Shown here: positions 24,713 through 38,326 of the stretch, in pieces | How positions within the stretch are numbered: position 1 is the stretch's first letter | Layout of the letters: each line of letters opens with the position of its first letter | Assembly (NCBI GenBank): GCA_034766995.1 | Contig: CM068314.1 | Span: forward strand, 38,253,208-38,317,207 | Direction of reading: 5' to 3' | Length of the DNA stretch: 64,000 bases | Source of the DNA: Acanthacorydalis orientalis | Lineage: Eukaryota > Arthropoda > Insecta > Megaloptera > Corydalidae | Translations under genes and position numbers: made by a program | Notes under the pieces: generated by a model | The model's database searches: none | Seen by the model: the letters and a program-made list of their open reading frames with translations, nothing else | What the model was told of the DNA's origin: nothing

Positions 24713-25818
24713 ACTTTAATATTCATGGTGATTCATTTGAGCAAGAAGAACGCTTCATGAGATAATTGTTTCTGTATATCAAAAGACGTCTATACATGTA
24801 TTAATATCGATAGATGAATGAATATTTCCTGAAGCAGTTTATTGAAAATGAAAATTGTGATGAGTGTTATGTAATTAACACCAGATATTACAATTATGAG
24901 ATCTGAGAGCTTTATTTCATAAATAAATTATTACTTCACTCACTTACAAATTTTCCTTATCAAAATGTCTAGTCATTATTGAAAATTTTGATGATGATAC
25001 TTTCGTGGGTTGTAAGGTAGTAATTTATTTAAGAAAGTAAATTTAATCACTTTGATACGATAATTGAAAACTGTTCTTATTAAGACACTATATATGATTT
25101 TAGATATATATATATATTAAGATACAAATTGTAAAATTTTAGGATTGTTAAATTTAATATTTCATAATGCATTTTATTTTGTTGGTATATAAGGTGTATG
25201 TAAAAAATATCATTTTATATTTAAATTCTTTAGAATGTAATCTGAACATTGGTAGTGATATTATTTTTTAAAAAAAAATAAATAGGTGTATACCAAAAAA
25301 AATTTTGAATCTTACCGATTATTTGGATCAATTAAAATAAATAACAAAAAAAAAATATACACTTGAATTTACTTTTTCCTTATTTTTTAAAATAAATTAT
25401 AAAAAGGAAATATAAGTCAATATTCAATCTCTATAAAATTTTATTAATTTCTCTAACTTCATTTGTATATTTTTAAATACTTTACATTTTTGTAATGTTA
25501 TATTTTTTTAATATTAATGATTTATTTTAGCTAAATTATTTATTTTTTTCATATATGGAGTAGAATATAAAGTTAAGATAGAGTATCTTATACAAACTAG
25601 ACTTATACAACAGAAATTCTTATTTGTACATATATTTTTAACGTCTGTTGCTTTCAATATATCAATAACTAAAAAAAGTAATGTATTTTAATGAAAACAT
25701 TTACTTATGAGATAGTTTATGAATTGAAATATTAATACTAAGAAGAAAGTACAGATAGGATGAAAAAAATCGCAGAAAATTCCATAAAACTATTATAAGA
25801 AAATTTTGATATACATAA

Positions 25819-25820
<2 letters not shown>

Positions 25821-25860
<40 letters not shown>

Positions 25861-25881
25861 GTAATATATATATATATATAG
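25821..25881. repeat. (CATA)/(TA)n/(TGTA) array
   Basis: TA array flanked by acat units on the left and atgt units on the right, so the block is close to an inverted repeat. Confidence 0.8.
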
Positions 25882-26397
25882 TACAAGATAGAATCTACAT
25901 TTAATTAATTTTCTCAAAGATAGCAAGATCGCCATAGTATATTCAGTATTATTTGTCAAGCAATTTTATAAATCTTCATTAATAACGGTCAATAAACTTC
26001 CAAAGGGCAGATAATCTCGCTGAAAAAGTCCATTTAAATATTTTCAATATCGTGTGCTGATATGCTCCCAGCGATCTATTCTTTAATAAAGTGCTGTAGA
26101 CGTATAAGCTAGACGTTGTCATGACTACTGGATTATTGAGCTTCCAACTAGGAGGCACATTATAAATATTCTACATTCAGATGAAGAATAATCAAATAAG
26201 AAGCATGGAAAAAAGCATTCAATTATAACATTCATCGGATATATTAAAACAATGTAGGTTCTACTTGTGTCAGATTTATTTATTTGATTTTGAACAAAAT
26301 ATTTTTCAATTTTGGTATACACAAATCGTATAATAAACACATTTTTTCATCTATATAATGTTTTGGTATACTCTGTAGACTTACACATACATATACA

Positions 26398-26403
<6 letters not shown>

Positions 26404-26451
<48 letters not shown>
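26404..26451. repeat. (TA)n array
   Basis: About 24 TA units that end at a GC-rich block. Confidence 0.9.
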
Positions 26452-26453
<2 letters not shown>

Positions 26454-26610
26454 GTGCATTGCCCTATGGGTAAAAAGGGTATTGCCCGGGGCCCACACCA
26501 ATAGGATGGGAGGCAAAACAATCTTTTTTAAACTCATTACTATAGCACAATGCTCTACATAGGGCCCCCTTATTCAAATTCGGCTGCGCTCCTTTAAGGT
26601 TTAATGAGCC
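26452..26610. repeat. GC-rich block, probable degraded mobile-element fragment
   Basis: C+G is 33 of 60 bases at 26461-26520 in a region otherwise near 20%. It begins gtggtgcattgccc right after a TA array and holds gggccc twice, in ccggggcccac and tagggccccc. A block of this kind in such DNA is usually an inserted element. I could not find a matching second terminus or a coding remnant, and no other copy is visible in the window. Confidence 0.35.
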
Positions 26611-26817
26611 ATTATATATATTTATATTTAAGCCATTATATGAATTTCTATTTAGAAAATATAATTCATTTCATTTATCTATAAAATTACTACTTCTGTA
26701 TTAAATAAGTTTTCATATACAACTTTGTTCTCCATTTTCTTTATTTTTCTTCATATTTATCTATCTATATATATATATATATATATCTACCCATCTATCT
26801 ATTTATCTCTCTCTCTC

Positions 26818-26888
<71 letters not shown>

Positions 26889-27539
26889 CATATGACAGAT
26901 TTCTCATAAAAATTGAAAAAATAAATATTAGTAAGTTGAAAACATCATATCTGAAATAATTTCATAAAATTTTTCAATAACAAATATACATAAAAGAATA
27001 TTTGTGAAAAAAGATGAGTTCAATTGTGAACTGAACGAATATGAATGTAAATATTATCATTGTGACGAAAAATAAATACGTAAATGAAAAGAATCAGAAA
27101 GAGTTTTGAAATTTAAATATATAATAGTATTTTATAAGTAAAGAAGCTGATATCAGTCACTACGTAATCATTCAGAAATATTTAAAAAATATATTAGATT
27201 TTTTTCCAATCTACATAAAATTATTAAAATATTGTTAAAATATTTTTTCGTATCTGTACCTACATAACTTCAGTAAAACTAATGAAAAAGGTAATAAAAA
27301 AGTATTATATTTCATATTTTCTAATAAATGAACTTCAATACTTAAATAAACCAAGTATAGTTGTAATATTTTAAAAAAACTTCGAAAAATACATGTTCTA
27401 AGAATATGCTTAATTTACATTTTTTTTTAAATAATTACTATTTTAATCTGATATTGAATATTGTTCATAATTGTTATATTATACCTAACGAATTAAGTAA
27501 ATATATTTAAAAACCCGTTAAAGAGCATTATTTGGAGAT
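26611..27539. other. A+T-rich stretch without a gene
   Basis: Dominated by the compound array at 26758-26890. Nothing else was recognised. Confidence 0.5.
26758..26890. repeat. Compound (TATC)/(TA)n/(CT)n/(TA)n array
   Basis: TATC units, a TA run, further TATC units, a CT run and two TA runs joined by tatta phase shifts. It is the longest simple-sequence block in the window apart from the pair at 44.0 kb. Confidence 0.85.
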
Positions 27540-27970
27540 ATTAATTATAATAATATAATGAGAGACGTCAACTACGTTCGATCCATACATAAACTAATAA
27601 CTATATCAACTGCTAATAAATTAGAAATTAACCGCGCACAAAATAGATTTTCCGGTAATATGCTTGACAAAATGATCCTCGAATTCCATCACAGAGATAT
27701 CGTCAATTCATTTCCATATGGTCTTGTAAGATGATGTTTAATCAGCGTAATTGCCGGAGGAAAGGATGTAAAATCCTCGCTTGACACTGTTCATAAAGGA
27801 GAGGCTGTACTACAAGCGCACATTAAAACTGACATGTACTGACTACACATCTGTATTGTGCACAATACACAAACATACGGACGGATATATTCTTTGATTT
27901 GCAGCATCGCCGTTTTCTATAGACGGATTCTAATGATCCGAGACACTTGGCTTCTTTGATCTTTTATCAC
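27540..27970. other. Composition island, possible conserved non-coding DNA
   Basis: Balanced base composition (25 of 60 bases are C or G at 27721-27780) with few homopolymers, unlike the surrounding DNA. It contains catatg and a purine-rich ccggaggaaaggatg. There is no open frame above the chance level on either strand and no similarity to the element relics in the window. A regulatory element, or an unrecognised old insertion, would both fit. Confidence 0.35.
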
Positions 27971-28428
27971 GTCCGTACTTTATTATCTATTTCTTACGTT
28001 TTTTTCTTATATTCTTACATACTCACTCTTATATACACATGTTTATTATATATATATACATAAACATATTTTTCGTTAATGGGAGTAACGACAAGCAGTA
28101 TTTTTGTATTAAAATTTATAACTACTTTCAAATCATTTTCCATACAGTAAAAATAGTATTACATTAAAATAAAAATGTATTTTTTGTAAATTACAGATAA
28201 ATAATATAAAATTATGTTACCTTAGTTATTTAAATTAAATATATGTATTACTTTTTTGTTATTTACGAACAAATAAAAATAAAATGAATTGAAAAATAAA
28301 CATCTGAATTGCAATTGACAAGTTGCATACTAAAGAAATAACCCTCACGAAAAGTTTTTGCACTTATTACCAGAAGAGTCGTGTTAAAATGTTCAATAAT
28401 TATTTTTTAATACTTTTGAAAATAAGAG
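27971..28428. other. A+T-rich stretch without a gene
   Basis: Nothing recognisable. Confidence 0.5.
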
Positions 28429-29704
28429 GGAGGTTTTTAGATTAATTTGGATCGTGTATTCACGGAAGGTATGGGAAGGAGGATCTGTATATCTTCATAT
28501 ATTTCCATCTCTTTTAGTAACGCATGTGAAGTTGTAAATCATTCTTCCATTTAGTCTTCGTTTGCCAATTGTTTCAACACAAGAGTTTCGTGGGAAACTG
28601 TAAAATGAATATGGATAATAGATAAAATTGGAATTCGAGGCGAATTTAGTTATTTTTTTGGAATAGAAAACAGTGAACAAAATCCATGAGAAGATATTTT
28701 TTTACATTGGATGAATCCTGTCCCTCCTACAAAGCCGTTCAATTTTGGGTGAATGAATTTAAAGGGGCAGAATGAACATCGAAGATGTTCTACCTTCAAG
28801 AGACTTGATAACAGCTGTCACGTCATAAGTCCACGAAATGGTTTTGTTCTACAGGGGAGTATAAGTGAGCGAAATAGCAGAGGTCATAGGTATCTCAACT
28901 AAGTGAAGGAATTTCATTTTGGATAATAAATTTCGTAGGAAAAATCTTTCCTGAAATTGTATGACACGTCCCTCACTGCATAGCAAAAAAGAATTCGTAC
29001 GTGAACATCAGCCGACTTCTCCGAGTCCATTGGATTTCTTTGCGGCGTTTTGTGAACATGGATGAAACTTGGATTCAATATTACTTGCCACAATCAAAAA
29101 CGCAATGAACACAGTTAAAGACTGAACGCAATAAAACGGCTACGAAGAAGATAATGATGATTCATTCAGCTGGAAAGGTGATGGTGTTAGTTTTCTGACA
29201 TGCGAAAAGAATCCTTTTTATTGATTATCTTCAGAATACAAAAACAGTTATTGTCCAATATTATGCAGCGTTTTTGTAGAAGTTGAAGGCAGCGATAGCG
29301 GCGAAACGACGCGAAATTGTTAAAAAAATAGTATTGTTTCATCAAGACAATGCATCGGCTCATTCAAGCATTGTCACTTAGCAAAACTTGGCTGAACTGA
29401 AGTTTGAATTGTTTTCACATCTACAGTATTCGCTTGATTTGATTCTCTCGGATTTCTATCTGTTTCCGAAATGCAACATTTTTCTATTTTCCTGGCTATA
29501 AAGTAATTTGAGTCGAATAAAGAGGCGATAGAACCCGTAAACGTCTATTTTGAAGTCCTCGAAGAAACTCATTTCCGGGAGGGAATCGCAAAGCTGGAGT
29601 AAATGCATTGAGCTTCGAAGAGGTGACATCGAAAAATAAATTATACTTCGAAACTGAAGTCATTTTCTCGAATATCGACCCAAATTACTTTTTAAACCGT
29701 CCAA
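28429..29704 (+). mobile_element. Full-length but dead mariner element
   Basis: About 1.27 kb, the normal mariner size. The left end near 28431 reads aggtttttagattaatttgg; the right end, reverse-complemented from about 29703, reads ggacggtttaaaaagtaatt, giving diverged inverted repeats that share a gg-ttt-taatttgg-tcg pattern. A decayed transposase occupies the plus strand. The ends resemble those of the deleted mariner at 12.2 kb (both have cggtttaaaaa followed by taatt), which suggests related lineages. It differs clearly from the 18 kb mariner. Borders are good to within a few bases only. Confidence 0.8.
28675..29640 (+). pseudogene. Mariner transposase, D,D34D, heavily mutated
   Basis: Helix-turn-helix remnants (SYKAVQFWVNEFK, about 28720-28765; DVLPSRD) precede a catalytic domain that is in one frame from about 29050 to 29500 but broken by at least five stops. 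First Asp in NMDETWIQYY (29061-29063), second in FHQDNASAHSS (29346-29348), third in ILSDFYLFP (29451-29453), with exactly 34 residues between the last two. Later pieces read EESHFREGIAKLE-like and KCIELRRGDIEK near 29560-29635, the usual mariner C-terminus, but need frame changes. Two of the stops are TGA at positions where the family has Trp. All three catalytic Asp codons survive although the gene is clearly dead. Confidence 0.88.
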
Positions 29705-29984
29705 AGAGTTTATATGGATTATAAATAATATCAATATTAGAATGCTAAATGAAGAAAAATCTAATTCTTCTGTAATTTATCATTGTAAGGATGATGGAAA
29801 AACAACCAAAATGCATAAGTCATTATTAAAGTCGTCAATAACCAATTATTGGACATTTTAATTAGAAAAGATTTGTAGAAGCGAATAGAGGAAATTCATT
29901 TGTGAAAGTGAATGTAGACACAGTTTTAAATATTATTGTTTAATTAATACACAAGTAAAAATCGAATACCAAATTCATTATTGA

Positions 29985-30051
<67 letters not shown>

Positions 30052-30204
30052 TACATAGTTCGTATATATTAATTCAAGTTAATTGAAAAACCAAATTTTC
30101 TAGTGAATAACGATGTACGTTTTCATATTTTTGCATTGTTTGAATATTTAAAAAATTCAAATAAAAATATGTAAAAGACATTTATTTATATATTTCTAAT
30201 TTAC

Positions 30205-30253
<49 letters not shown>

Positions 30254-31174
30254 TGTACATACATATGTGTCTATTCTCGAATCAATAAAAAGGAGTGGAT
30301 ATGAAATAAAATGTAATGTTAATATTTAATATTTTACCAGATAAAAATCTTTTACGTAATTAATCCTGAATATTAAATAATGGAAACTCAACAATTTTTC
30401 TTTAAAAAATTTAGTGAATTAGAATTTCTCCATTCATTTTGATAATGTGAAATAGGTCTTTACACAAGATGAGTAGATAATTCTTAAAAAAATGAAGTAC
30501 ATTTCTAGTTTTATTACTTTATAAACGAATTTGGAAAAACATAAAATTATATATGTTCTCTTAAATGCCAGAATATTTTATATGAATTCAATACAGTACA
30601 ATTAAGATTCTAGTCTTTTTTTATATTCACATCCTATATCATTAGAAATCAATATATAAAAGAAATACGATATAGACTTTTGTATGAATAAATGTATTTT
30701 CGTACAGTCACAACTATAATGAGTATTTAAAGATTCACCTACACATCCACACACAATATATGTGTACATGTTATGTACACATATATTATATATGTGTATA
30801 TAACATTACATCCACAGACGCAGACAAACATTTGTATGAATTATATTCAAGCTCCAAAATAGCGTCTACATTCGACATAGCACACACAAGTTTATTTTCT
30901 ACTACTGCTCCTGTAGGTATATTTTTCTGGTTCTTTACGAAAGATCTTTATCTTGCAACTGATTTTTTTATGAATTATTATTAAAAAAATTATATCTATA
31001 TAGTCATAGATAGTAAAATACAGTAACCTTTTGAAGAATGTTCATACATTACATACATGTTTTATATGTAATTATATTTTAAGATTAACTAAATGTATAT
31101 AGATTTATTCTTATAACAATTGCGTTATTATATATTAATCGTAAATATATGTTTTTTTTTACGAATTTACACAT

Positions 31175-31219
<45 letters not shown>

Positions 31220-33320
31220 AATGTGTATACAATAAATTTATACATAAACATTATTAATAATATTTTTTTAAATGTACATTGACTTTCTCATAATAAATAA
31301 TTTATTAATAATTATACAATTATATATATACATATATATATATATATAATTTATTTTTTCCAAATACCTCAAAAATTCTAAACTTAATAATATTTCATGA
31401 CAAATATAGATAAATAAATATCAATATATTGTGTGTATGTATATATATACATATATATATATATGTGTGTGTATATATATATGATTGTACACATGAGAAT
31501 AATAAAAAATATAACTAGTATTTGTATTTAAAATGATGATAAAATATGTAACTGACAAGTACGTATAGAATAAGTGTTAACATTCTTTTTTTTAAATATG
31601 AGAACTGAAGTATTAAAATTAAAATCGGAGTAATATTGTTTTGAACTACTCCAATTTTATTTGTTATTTAATTTTAAAAATTTTCATATTATACTTAAGT
31701 TTATTTAAGTTGATATATAAATGACTAATATGCAAAAATATACAAATATTTATATTTTGCCCTGTTTGGATACATATATATAAACACACGTATGTACACT
31801 TGTATGATAATGTTAAAAAACACAAACAATAATTTATAAAATTTATTGCAGCTATGAAAAAAGTTTCGTCGAATATTTCACGGACTCACAATTTCCAACA
31901 GCAATAAATAATAAAACAAACATATGGATTCCGATGTAACTTTTAAACTGCTTTTTTATTTGTATATTTTCATAAAATAAAGACATTAAAGTGCCTGTTA
32001 AAATACATATTTTATGTTTACCTGTTTTCCTTTTATATTTATTTTTCTTTACAAAGCAACACACGCAGATCATTTTTTAATTAACACATCATTCTTACAG
32101 CTTTATCTGATTTTTTATGATATACTTATGATATATGTCATTTGTAGTAGTAGTAGTAGTGTGTGTATATATATATATATATGTATATATATATGTTCAT
32201 ATAATATTATAACCACAAATTTATTTTTATATATTATTGTAATTTATGATATAATTCATAACAAATTCAAGGAATATATATATATATATATATATATATG
32301 AAACAGTATTAAGTTTAAATTTATGAACTTTTCATAAATAAATTCCGGTAATTAAAAAGTTAATGATTTTTTCGAGAAATATTAAATGTAAATAATTATC
32401 GATGAACGAGTCAATCACTGTTTTTCTACTCTTCGATATTGATTTTTGCCTGCTGTTCCAGTCTTCTATGGTAAACGTTACGAAAAGTTGTTTTTTCTCA
32501 CATACACAGATTATTCGATGAAATGTAAATATTTGAAAAGTTTCAACTGCCTTCCAGCTTGTAATAGGTATAGATATTTTGTTGTACGACATTGAAAAAT
32601 ATTATCGCTATTAATTTTGGCATTTCATTTTAAAACTAATACTCAATTATATACGAAAAAAAATGTTTCCGTTCAATTTTTTTTATATTTGACGAGAATA
32701 AATCAAACAGAGCCGCATATTTTATTAAGAGTATGACTGTTCATCAAAAAATTTTCGTTATAAAAAAAATATAAAAATATATACATAAGAACCATAATAT
32801 ATTGAAATAAATAATGAAGGCAAATAGTAATAGTGCTATAAAAGAATATTAAATATAATACTGTTTAACCTTTTAATACACATTTTTTTATTAATTTAGG
32901 AAGAATAAAATAGTTTTTTTCAGAAAATATAGTTTAGGCTTATTACAATTCATTTATTTACACAAAAATAAATTTAGAGCTTAATTAAAAGTTTAGTTTC
33001 GTATAAGTTAAACTGTGAATTCGAAAATGTTTTATATATATATATATATATGTGTGTGTGTATATACATTTTTCTTTTATATATTTATTGTTCTGTGTAT
33101 TTGTGTGGATCGAATAAAATGTTGACAAAAAAGTGAGTTGTATACTATGTTGTAAAAAATTGAACAAATTTAAAAATATTAATAAATATTAAACAAAAAA
33201 AAGTAACAAAAAGCATACACCTACCTACCTAACTACATCCATTTTAAAAATGTATTATTTTTTATAAAATAATTACAATAGTAAGTTAAAAAATATAATT
33301 TTATTATATAAAAAAAATTA
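29705..33320. other. A+T-rich stretch without a gene
   Basis: TA arrays at 29987-30048, 30210-30256, 31187-31215, 31321-31347, 31439-31481, 32160-32195 and 32275-32300, and a GTA trinucleotide run at 32144-32160. Open frames of 60-95 codons here show no motif. The 95-codon one at 32014-32301 ends in a TA array. Confidence 0.55.
29987..30048. repeat. (TA)n array
   Basis: About 31 uninterrupted TA units. Confidence 0.9.
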
Positions 33321-33328
33321 TGTACGCA

Positions 33329-33442
33329 GAGGTTTGTTGAATCACCAGCCTGATGGTTGGTTATTGCGGTTTTAGGCCGCTTCAACAACTGAGGTCATTG
33401 TACCCGGGTACCAGCTTGAGATTACTTGGTAACCGATAGTAT
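33329..33442. other. GC-elevated block of unknown origin
   Basis: 30 of 60 bases at 33361-33420 are C or G. The block includes the 12-bp palindrome gtacccgggtac (33400-33411) and the phrase gcggttttaggccgcttcaac. It has sharp borders with A+T-rich DNA, so an inserted element fragment is likely. I could not assign it to a family or see a second copy in the window. It does not fold as a tRNA. Confidence 0.35.
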
Positions 33443-34742
33443 TATTTCAAGGCTTCACTGAACAATACTTAAAATAACGTTTTATAACTTTATCTAATTA
33501 TAATTTGTTATTTTTTATAATAATATTTTCTTAAACTCACATTTTTCGTTATTAGAAACAGTAAATTAAACAAAATGGAATCCTATATAAAAGTATATAT
33601 CAAAATATAAAAATCCACCAAAAAGCACTTATACGCTTCTCATAGTAAAAATTCGATTTACAATTTCTATTTAACGAATTTAAAATTATTTTGTGATATT
33701 TTATAAACAATAAAGTGTCTTTTGGTTCATATGAATTGTATTTTACACTTTTCCTATTTTAATTATTCTATTTACACATTTATTGGTTTCTACCAATCTA
33801 TGGTACGATTTAGACTAGAAAATTAAAAAATAACTACTTTCTAGTACAAAATAGTCATCATTAATGACAAAGCTCGAATCAAAATTAAGTTATTAAATAT
33901 ACTGAAAGACTAATTATCCCTTAAACTTTCCATGGGGCATTCTTGGCCTATACGTTCTCAAAATATGCTTTGTCTCTCTATCTCCCATTCTCTGTGTATA
34001 TATATATATAAAATTTTGAGAGTACATATTGAAAGATTTTTTAAAAAAAAAAAAACAGAATTAAACGATTTGAATAAAAAAAATATTTCTAAGATAGAAG
34101 AAAGGATTAACACAGAGGTTCGAATGCTTCGGAAATCAAATTCATTTCGTTGAGTCAGTTTATTTGTTTTTGCACAAATAGACTAACATATATGAGATTT
34201 TTACATATTAATTTATTTTCTTTTGGAAAAAAATAAGGTAAATTAAAGCTGTGGATTAAAAAACATTACCATTTACTCCAAAAACTAAAATCGGACTAAC
34301 CACTGTAGTATATTCAGTAATTAATTAATATTACTTATTAACTTATATGTAATTAAATTATTTTTATATTTTTTTTAAAAAAATGTGATTAAATTTAACT
34401 TATTTTTATAATTATTACTTAGTTTCCAATTTTGTTAGTATTATTGAAAATGTTAAAAACAAAAACAAACTTGATTTAAATTTGAGTTACTGTTTTCAAT
34501 ATTCATACATATAGATAATTCAGAAAACAATCAGTATGTGTTGTAATATCTCTTCTCCCTTTAAAAACGCAATAATTTCACAATTGGCTGCATGACAAAA
34601 TAAGTACCTATTAAGGCATTCATAAAAATGAACCAAATAAAAATATGTTTACTTTATTTTCTAAAAGTGATTTTCTTATTTAAAATTAAGTGACTATTCT
34701 TTTTAACTTCTTTTAAGTGTCTATTTTTCTTAACTTCTGGGC

Positions 34743-34778
<36 letters not shown>

Positions 34779-35335
34779 AGAGAGTTTAATAAATACAGAA
34801 CATATATTCTATCGAAAGCAAAATTCAATTAAATCCACTAGATATAGATATACATAATTTGAAGAGTATATTGAAGAAAAATATTTTTAAAATACTTCTA
34901 TAAATCAGGTAAAAAAGCATAAAAGCAAAGAAATGTACGAAATAAATTTAAAGGAAGATATATATATAACTAAAAGCTAAATTAATATTACAAAACATAT
35001 TTTTTACAATTTTATATCTATTTGCATGAATCTGATTAAACAACTTTTCACTAGAATTAAGAGCTCAAGAAGAATAGAAAAGAACGAAAAACTAAGACAA
35101 CCATAAGAAAACTTACACAGGATGCTTAGCTGAAAGCCGGATACAAGGTTATTCATTCAAATAGAAGACAACTACCCACCTCGTAACACTTTATATACTT
35201 GCACAAGTATCTAGAAATATACTTGTGTGGATGTATGTACGTGTATATATATATATATGATTTTTTCTATTTTATTACTATTAATTTAAAACATGGGTTC
35301 TATGAAGTTTATATATGATATTATTAAACATGTAT

Positions 35336-35379
<44 letters not shown>

Positions 35380-36053
35380 TTTAAATACAAGTACATTAAT
35401 TACAAATAGACATGTTAGAAGTAAAACGGTGAAAAAGTGATGAAAAATATATAAAGTGATGAAGTACTTATTTGAAATAGATATTTGAATTCAAATATTT
35501 ACATTATTAACGGTATTCAATTATTAAATAGTTTATAACGTAAAGGTTTTTATATTTTCCTATATATATATATATATGTATCAAAAGTGTGGATTCTTCT
35601 ATAACAATTGAGTAAATGTTATTAAAACAGGCAATAAATGAGTTAAAAATTAAAAAAGATCTAATAATGTAGACAGAACTTGATATATTTTTTAGCCATT
35701 TAAAACAAGTGTATAAAAAGAGCGAATTATGAATATATACTGTGAAATTAACGTCAGAAGTTAAAAATAATAATGTAATCTTATTTGAATTATGACTTGA
35801 AGTTTACATGAACTATTTACATAACTGTAACCTGTATTTTAAATGTTTTAAAGCACTAATGTTTTTAACATACGAAATATATTTTGCTAGAATTTATATT
35901 TGAATAATAAAATTAATTTTCCAGTTAAATTGCAATCGAAACAATATATTAACTACCTTTATTTTATTGGTATAATTACTCTTTACAAATTATGTTATGC
36001 GTGTAGACATTATCAAATTGTATGATTAATATTTCAATAATAAATGTCATTCA

Positions 36054-36118
<65 letters not shown>

Positions 36119-36575
36119 TAAGTTACAATAGTTAGAAAAACAAACTGCACCAAATTTTAAATTCTTTCAAATAAATTATATATGATTTTGGTAATATTTA
36201 TTACTTATTGAAATTTTATAACTTATAATAATATTTATTGTTTCGAATTAGACAATTAACAACATCAATAGGATGACCTCACATATATTTTCGTACATCA
36301 CATCTATTAAAATGTTCAACTATAGTTCAATTTATTCGCTTATGCAAATTTCGCTTGTGATGTTGTGTCAAAGGGATATAGACCTTTGACTAGTATTTTG
36401 AAAATTTAATAAAGACTCTAAAACAACGGACAAAATATCTATAGAATGTATAAAATAGTCAAACTGATCTAAATTAAATGTATTTAAAACAGTGTAAATA
36501 TGAGAGTAATCGTCAAAATGTTAAAACATGAATTAGTATCGTATCGGAAGCCTTAAATCAAAATAATAGATACAA

Positions 36576-36607
<32 letters not shown>

Positions 36608-37888
36608 GTATAATTACTTTATTAAACATTTTCTTCTGTTTCTACGATTTAAAGTTAAAGGGACCGTCATTAAAAATTAAAGAGAACAAATGGTAGTTGT
36701 TTAATATTGTTGTAAAAAAATGTGAGGTTAAGAACAGTAACTCATTTGTTAAAGTAAATTTAGGCATAATGCTAAACTATAATTATAAATTATTATATTT
36801 GTACAAAGAAAGATGCTATCTAATTTTTAAAAATATAAATTGTCAATATTTTATATTATGATAATAATAAAGTACATTAGTTTACTAGGTAGAATATTAA
36901 CTGTGTTCAGGTGACTTAACATACAGTGTCTTTGCTCCTAAAATTAAAAAGAAGTACACGTTTACGATTAAACGACAATTTTGTGTAATGTTATTTTATT
37001 AAAATAAAGTTATGAAAAGTACTGTGGATATATTAATTTCCACGAATGCGTTTTTGTGTCACATTACAAACCATTTTTACACTTTTCTTATACAAAATGT
37101 TCCACAAGTGAATATTGATCATTTGTAATTGTTGCTTATGTGTATTTTGATGGAGATATTTTTAAAACTCTGAAGTACAGAAAAGTCTCTAATTTCTCTA
37201 CGAACTTATTCTGGTTTTTCAATATCTTAGTACTTTAAAAATAATACTGTCGCTAGGAACCAAAAATTATTATTAATCATTTATTTATTTTTAATCAGAT
37301 TTTTTATGGTTTATGGGGTAGGAGAGAAAAATTAATTTGATAATGGTAGTTCTCTGTCTAATTTAACTTTTATTTTCTGTTAGAATTCTGAAAATTATTA
37401 ATATGCTTTCTTATATTTGCATGTAAACAATTTCAAGTCATTCAATTTTACGCTACATCTCCAGTTAGAATTAAACAGTTACAGAAATAGAAAATAATTC
37501 AATAAATATTTAAAAATAATTTCAATTATTCTGAATTTTTTAATGTAATTATTTTTTATTAATACATTTTTCACATTTATCACCAAGGAAAGAATTTCCA
37601 GTGTCTAGTCACTGAATAGAGATTAAAAATTGTATAGTCACTAAAACAGTGAACAGCATTGAAGAGCAGCTCAATATCCACCTATGACGTACAGAATATA
37701 TACGTACCTAACATTGTTCGCTGAAATTATTACTAAGAACAGTGAACGCTCAGGCAAGTAAATCTGATTCATTATTTGGGTTTTCAGAGCGCGTCGATAA
37801 CTATGATCATTAGTGCACGAATACAGATATAGGTTGACTAAAGGCAGTCAATATTAATTGAACTTTTTTCCATAAAAATTACACATTT

Positions 37889-37935
<47 letters not shown>

Positions 37936-38326
37936 AATGTTTATACATTGAGATAAATATTATATTACTTATTATAAATTTTTAGACAGTTACAATAAAT
38001 TATCAATGCTCTTTCCTGAAATATAACACAATAAAATTAAAATGTCGCTTGCACATTTTTCCATATTTATCAGTGTTATGAAAGTTATTTGTACTATTTC
38101 TAACATAAACTGACATGAAAGAAAATATGTTACATGAAAGAGTGTTCGAATTTAAGTTGTGTTGAAATAAAATATTTTTATTTAATTTATATTTAAAAGT
38201 ATTTTTCTAATATGATGACTTTTATAAACTGAAAAAGATAAATATTATATAAAGTATTTTTAAATACATTTTAATATAGCGAAGTTATTATTAATTGTAA
38301 ATATTTTCATACATATATAACATATA
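33443..38326. other. A+T-rich stretch without a gene
   Basis: TA arrays at 34747-34775, 35340-35378, 36057-36115, 36577-36602 and 37893-37932. A mildly C+G-richer part lies at about 37660-37840. No gene or element was recognised. Confidence 0.55.
36057..36115. repeat. (TA)n array
   Basis: About 29 uninterrupted TA units. Confidence 0.9.

Larger units (their letters stand above)
22551..26400. other. A+T-rich stretch without a gene
   Basis: TA arrays at 22757-22812, 24672-24710 and 25821-25881 and one strong hairpin at 23081-23120. Open frames at 25701-25959 are translations of a TA array and its flanks. No gene was recognised. Confidence 0.55.

Noticed and set aside
34118..34153. Possible coding C-terminus of the frame at 33932-34153
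   Set aside because: It runs through a poly-A stretch and a TA run; no similarity or motif.
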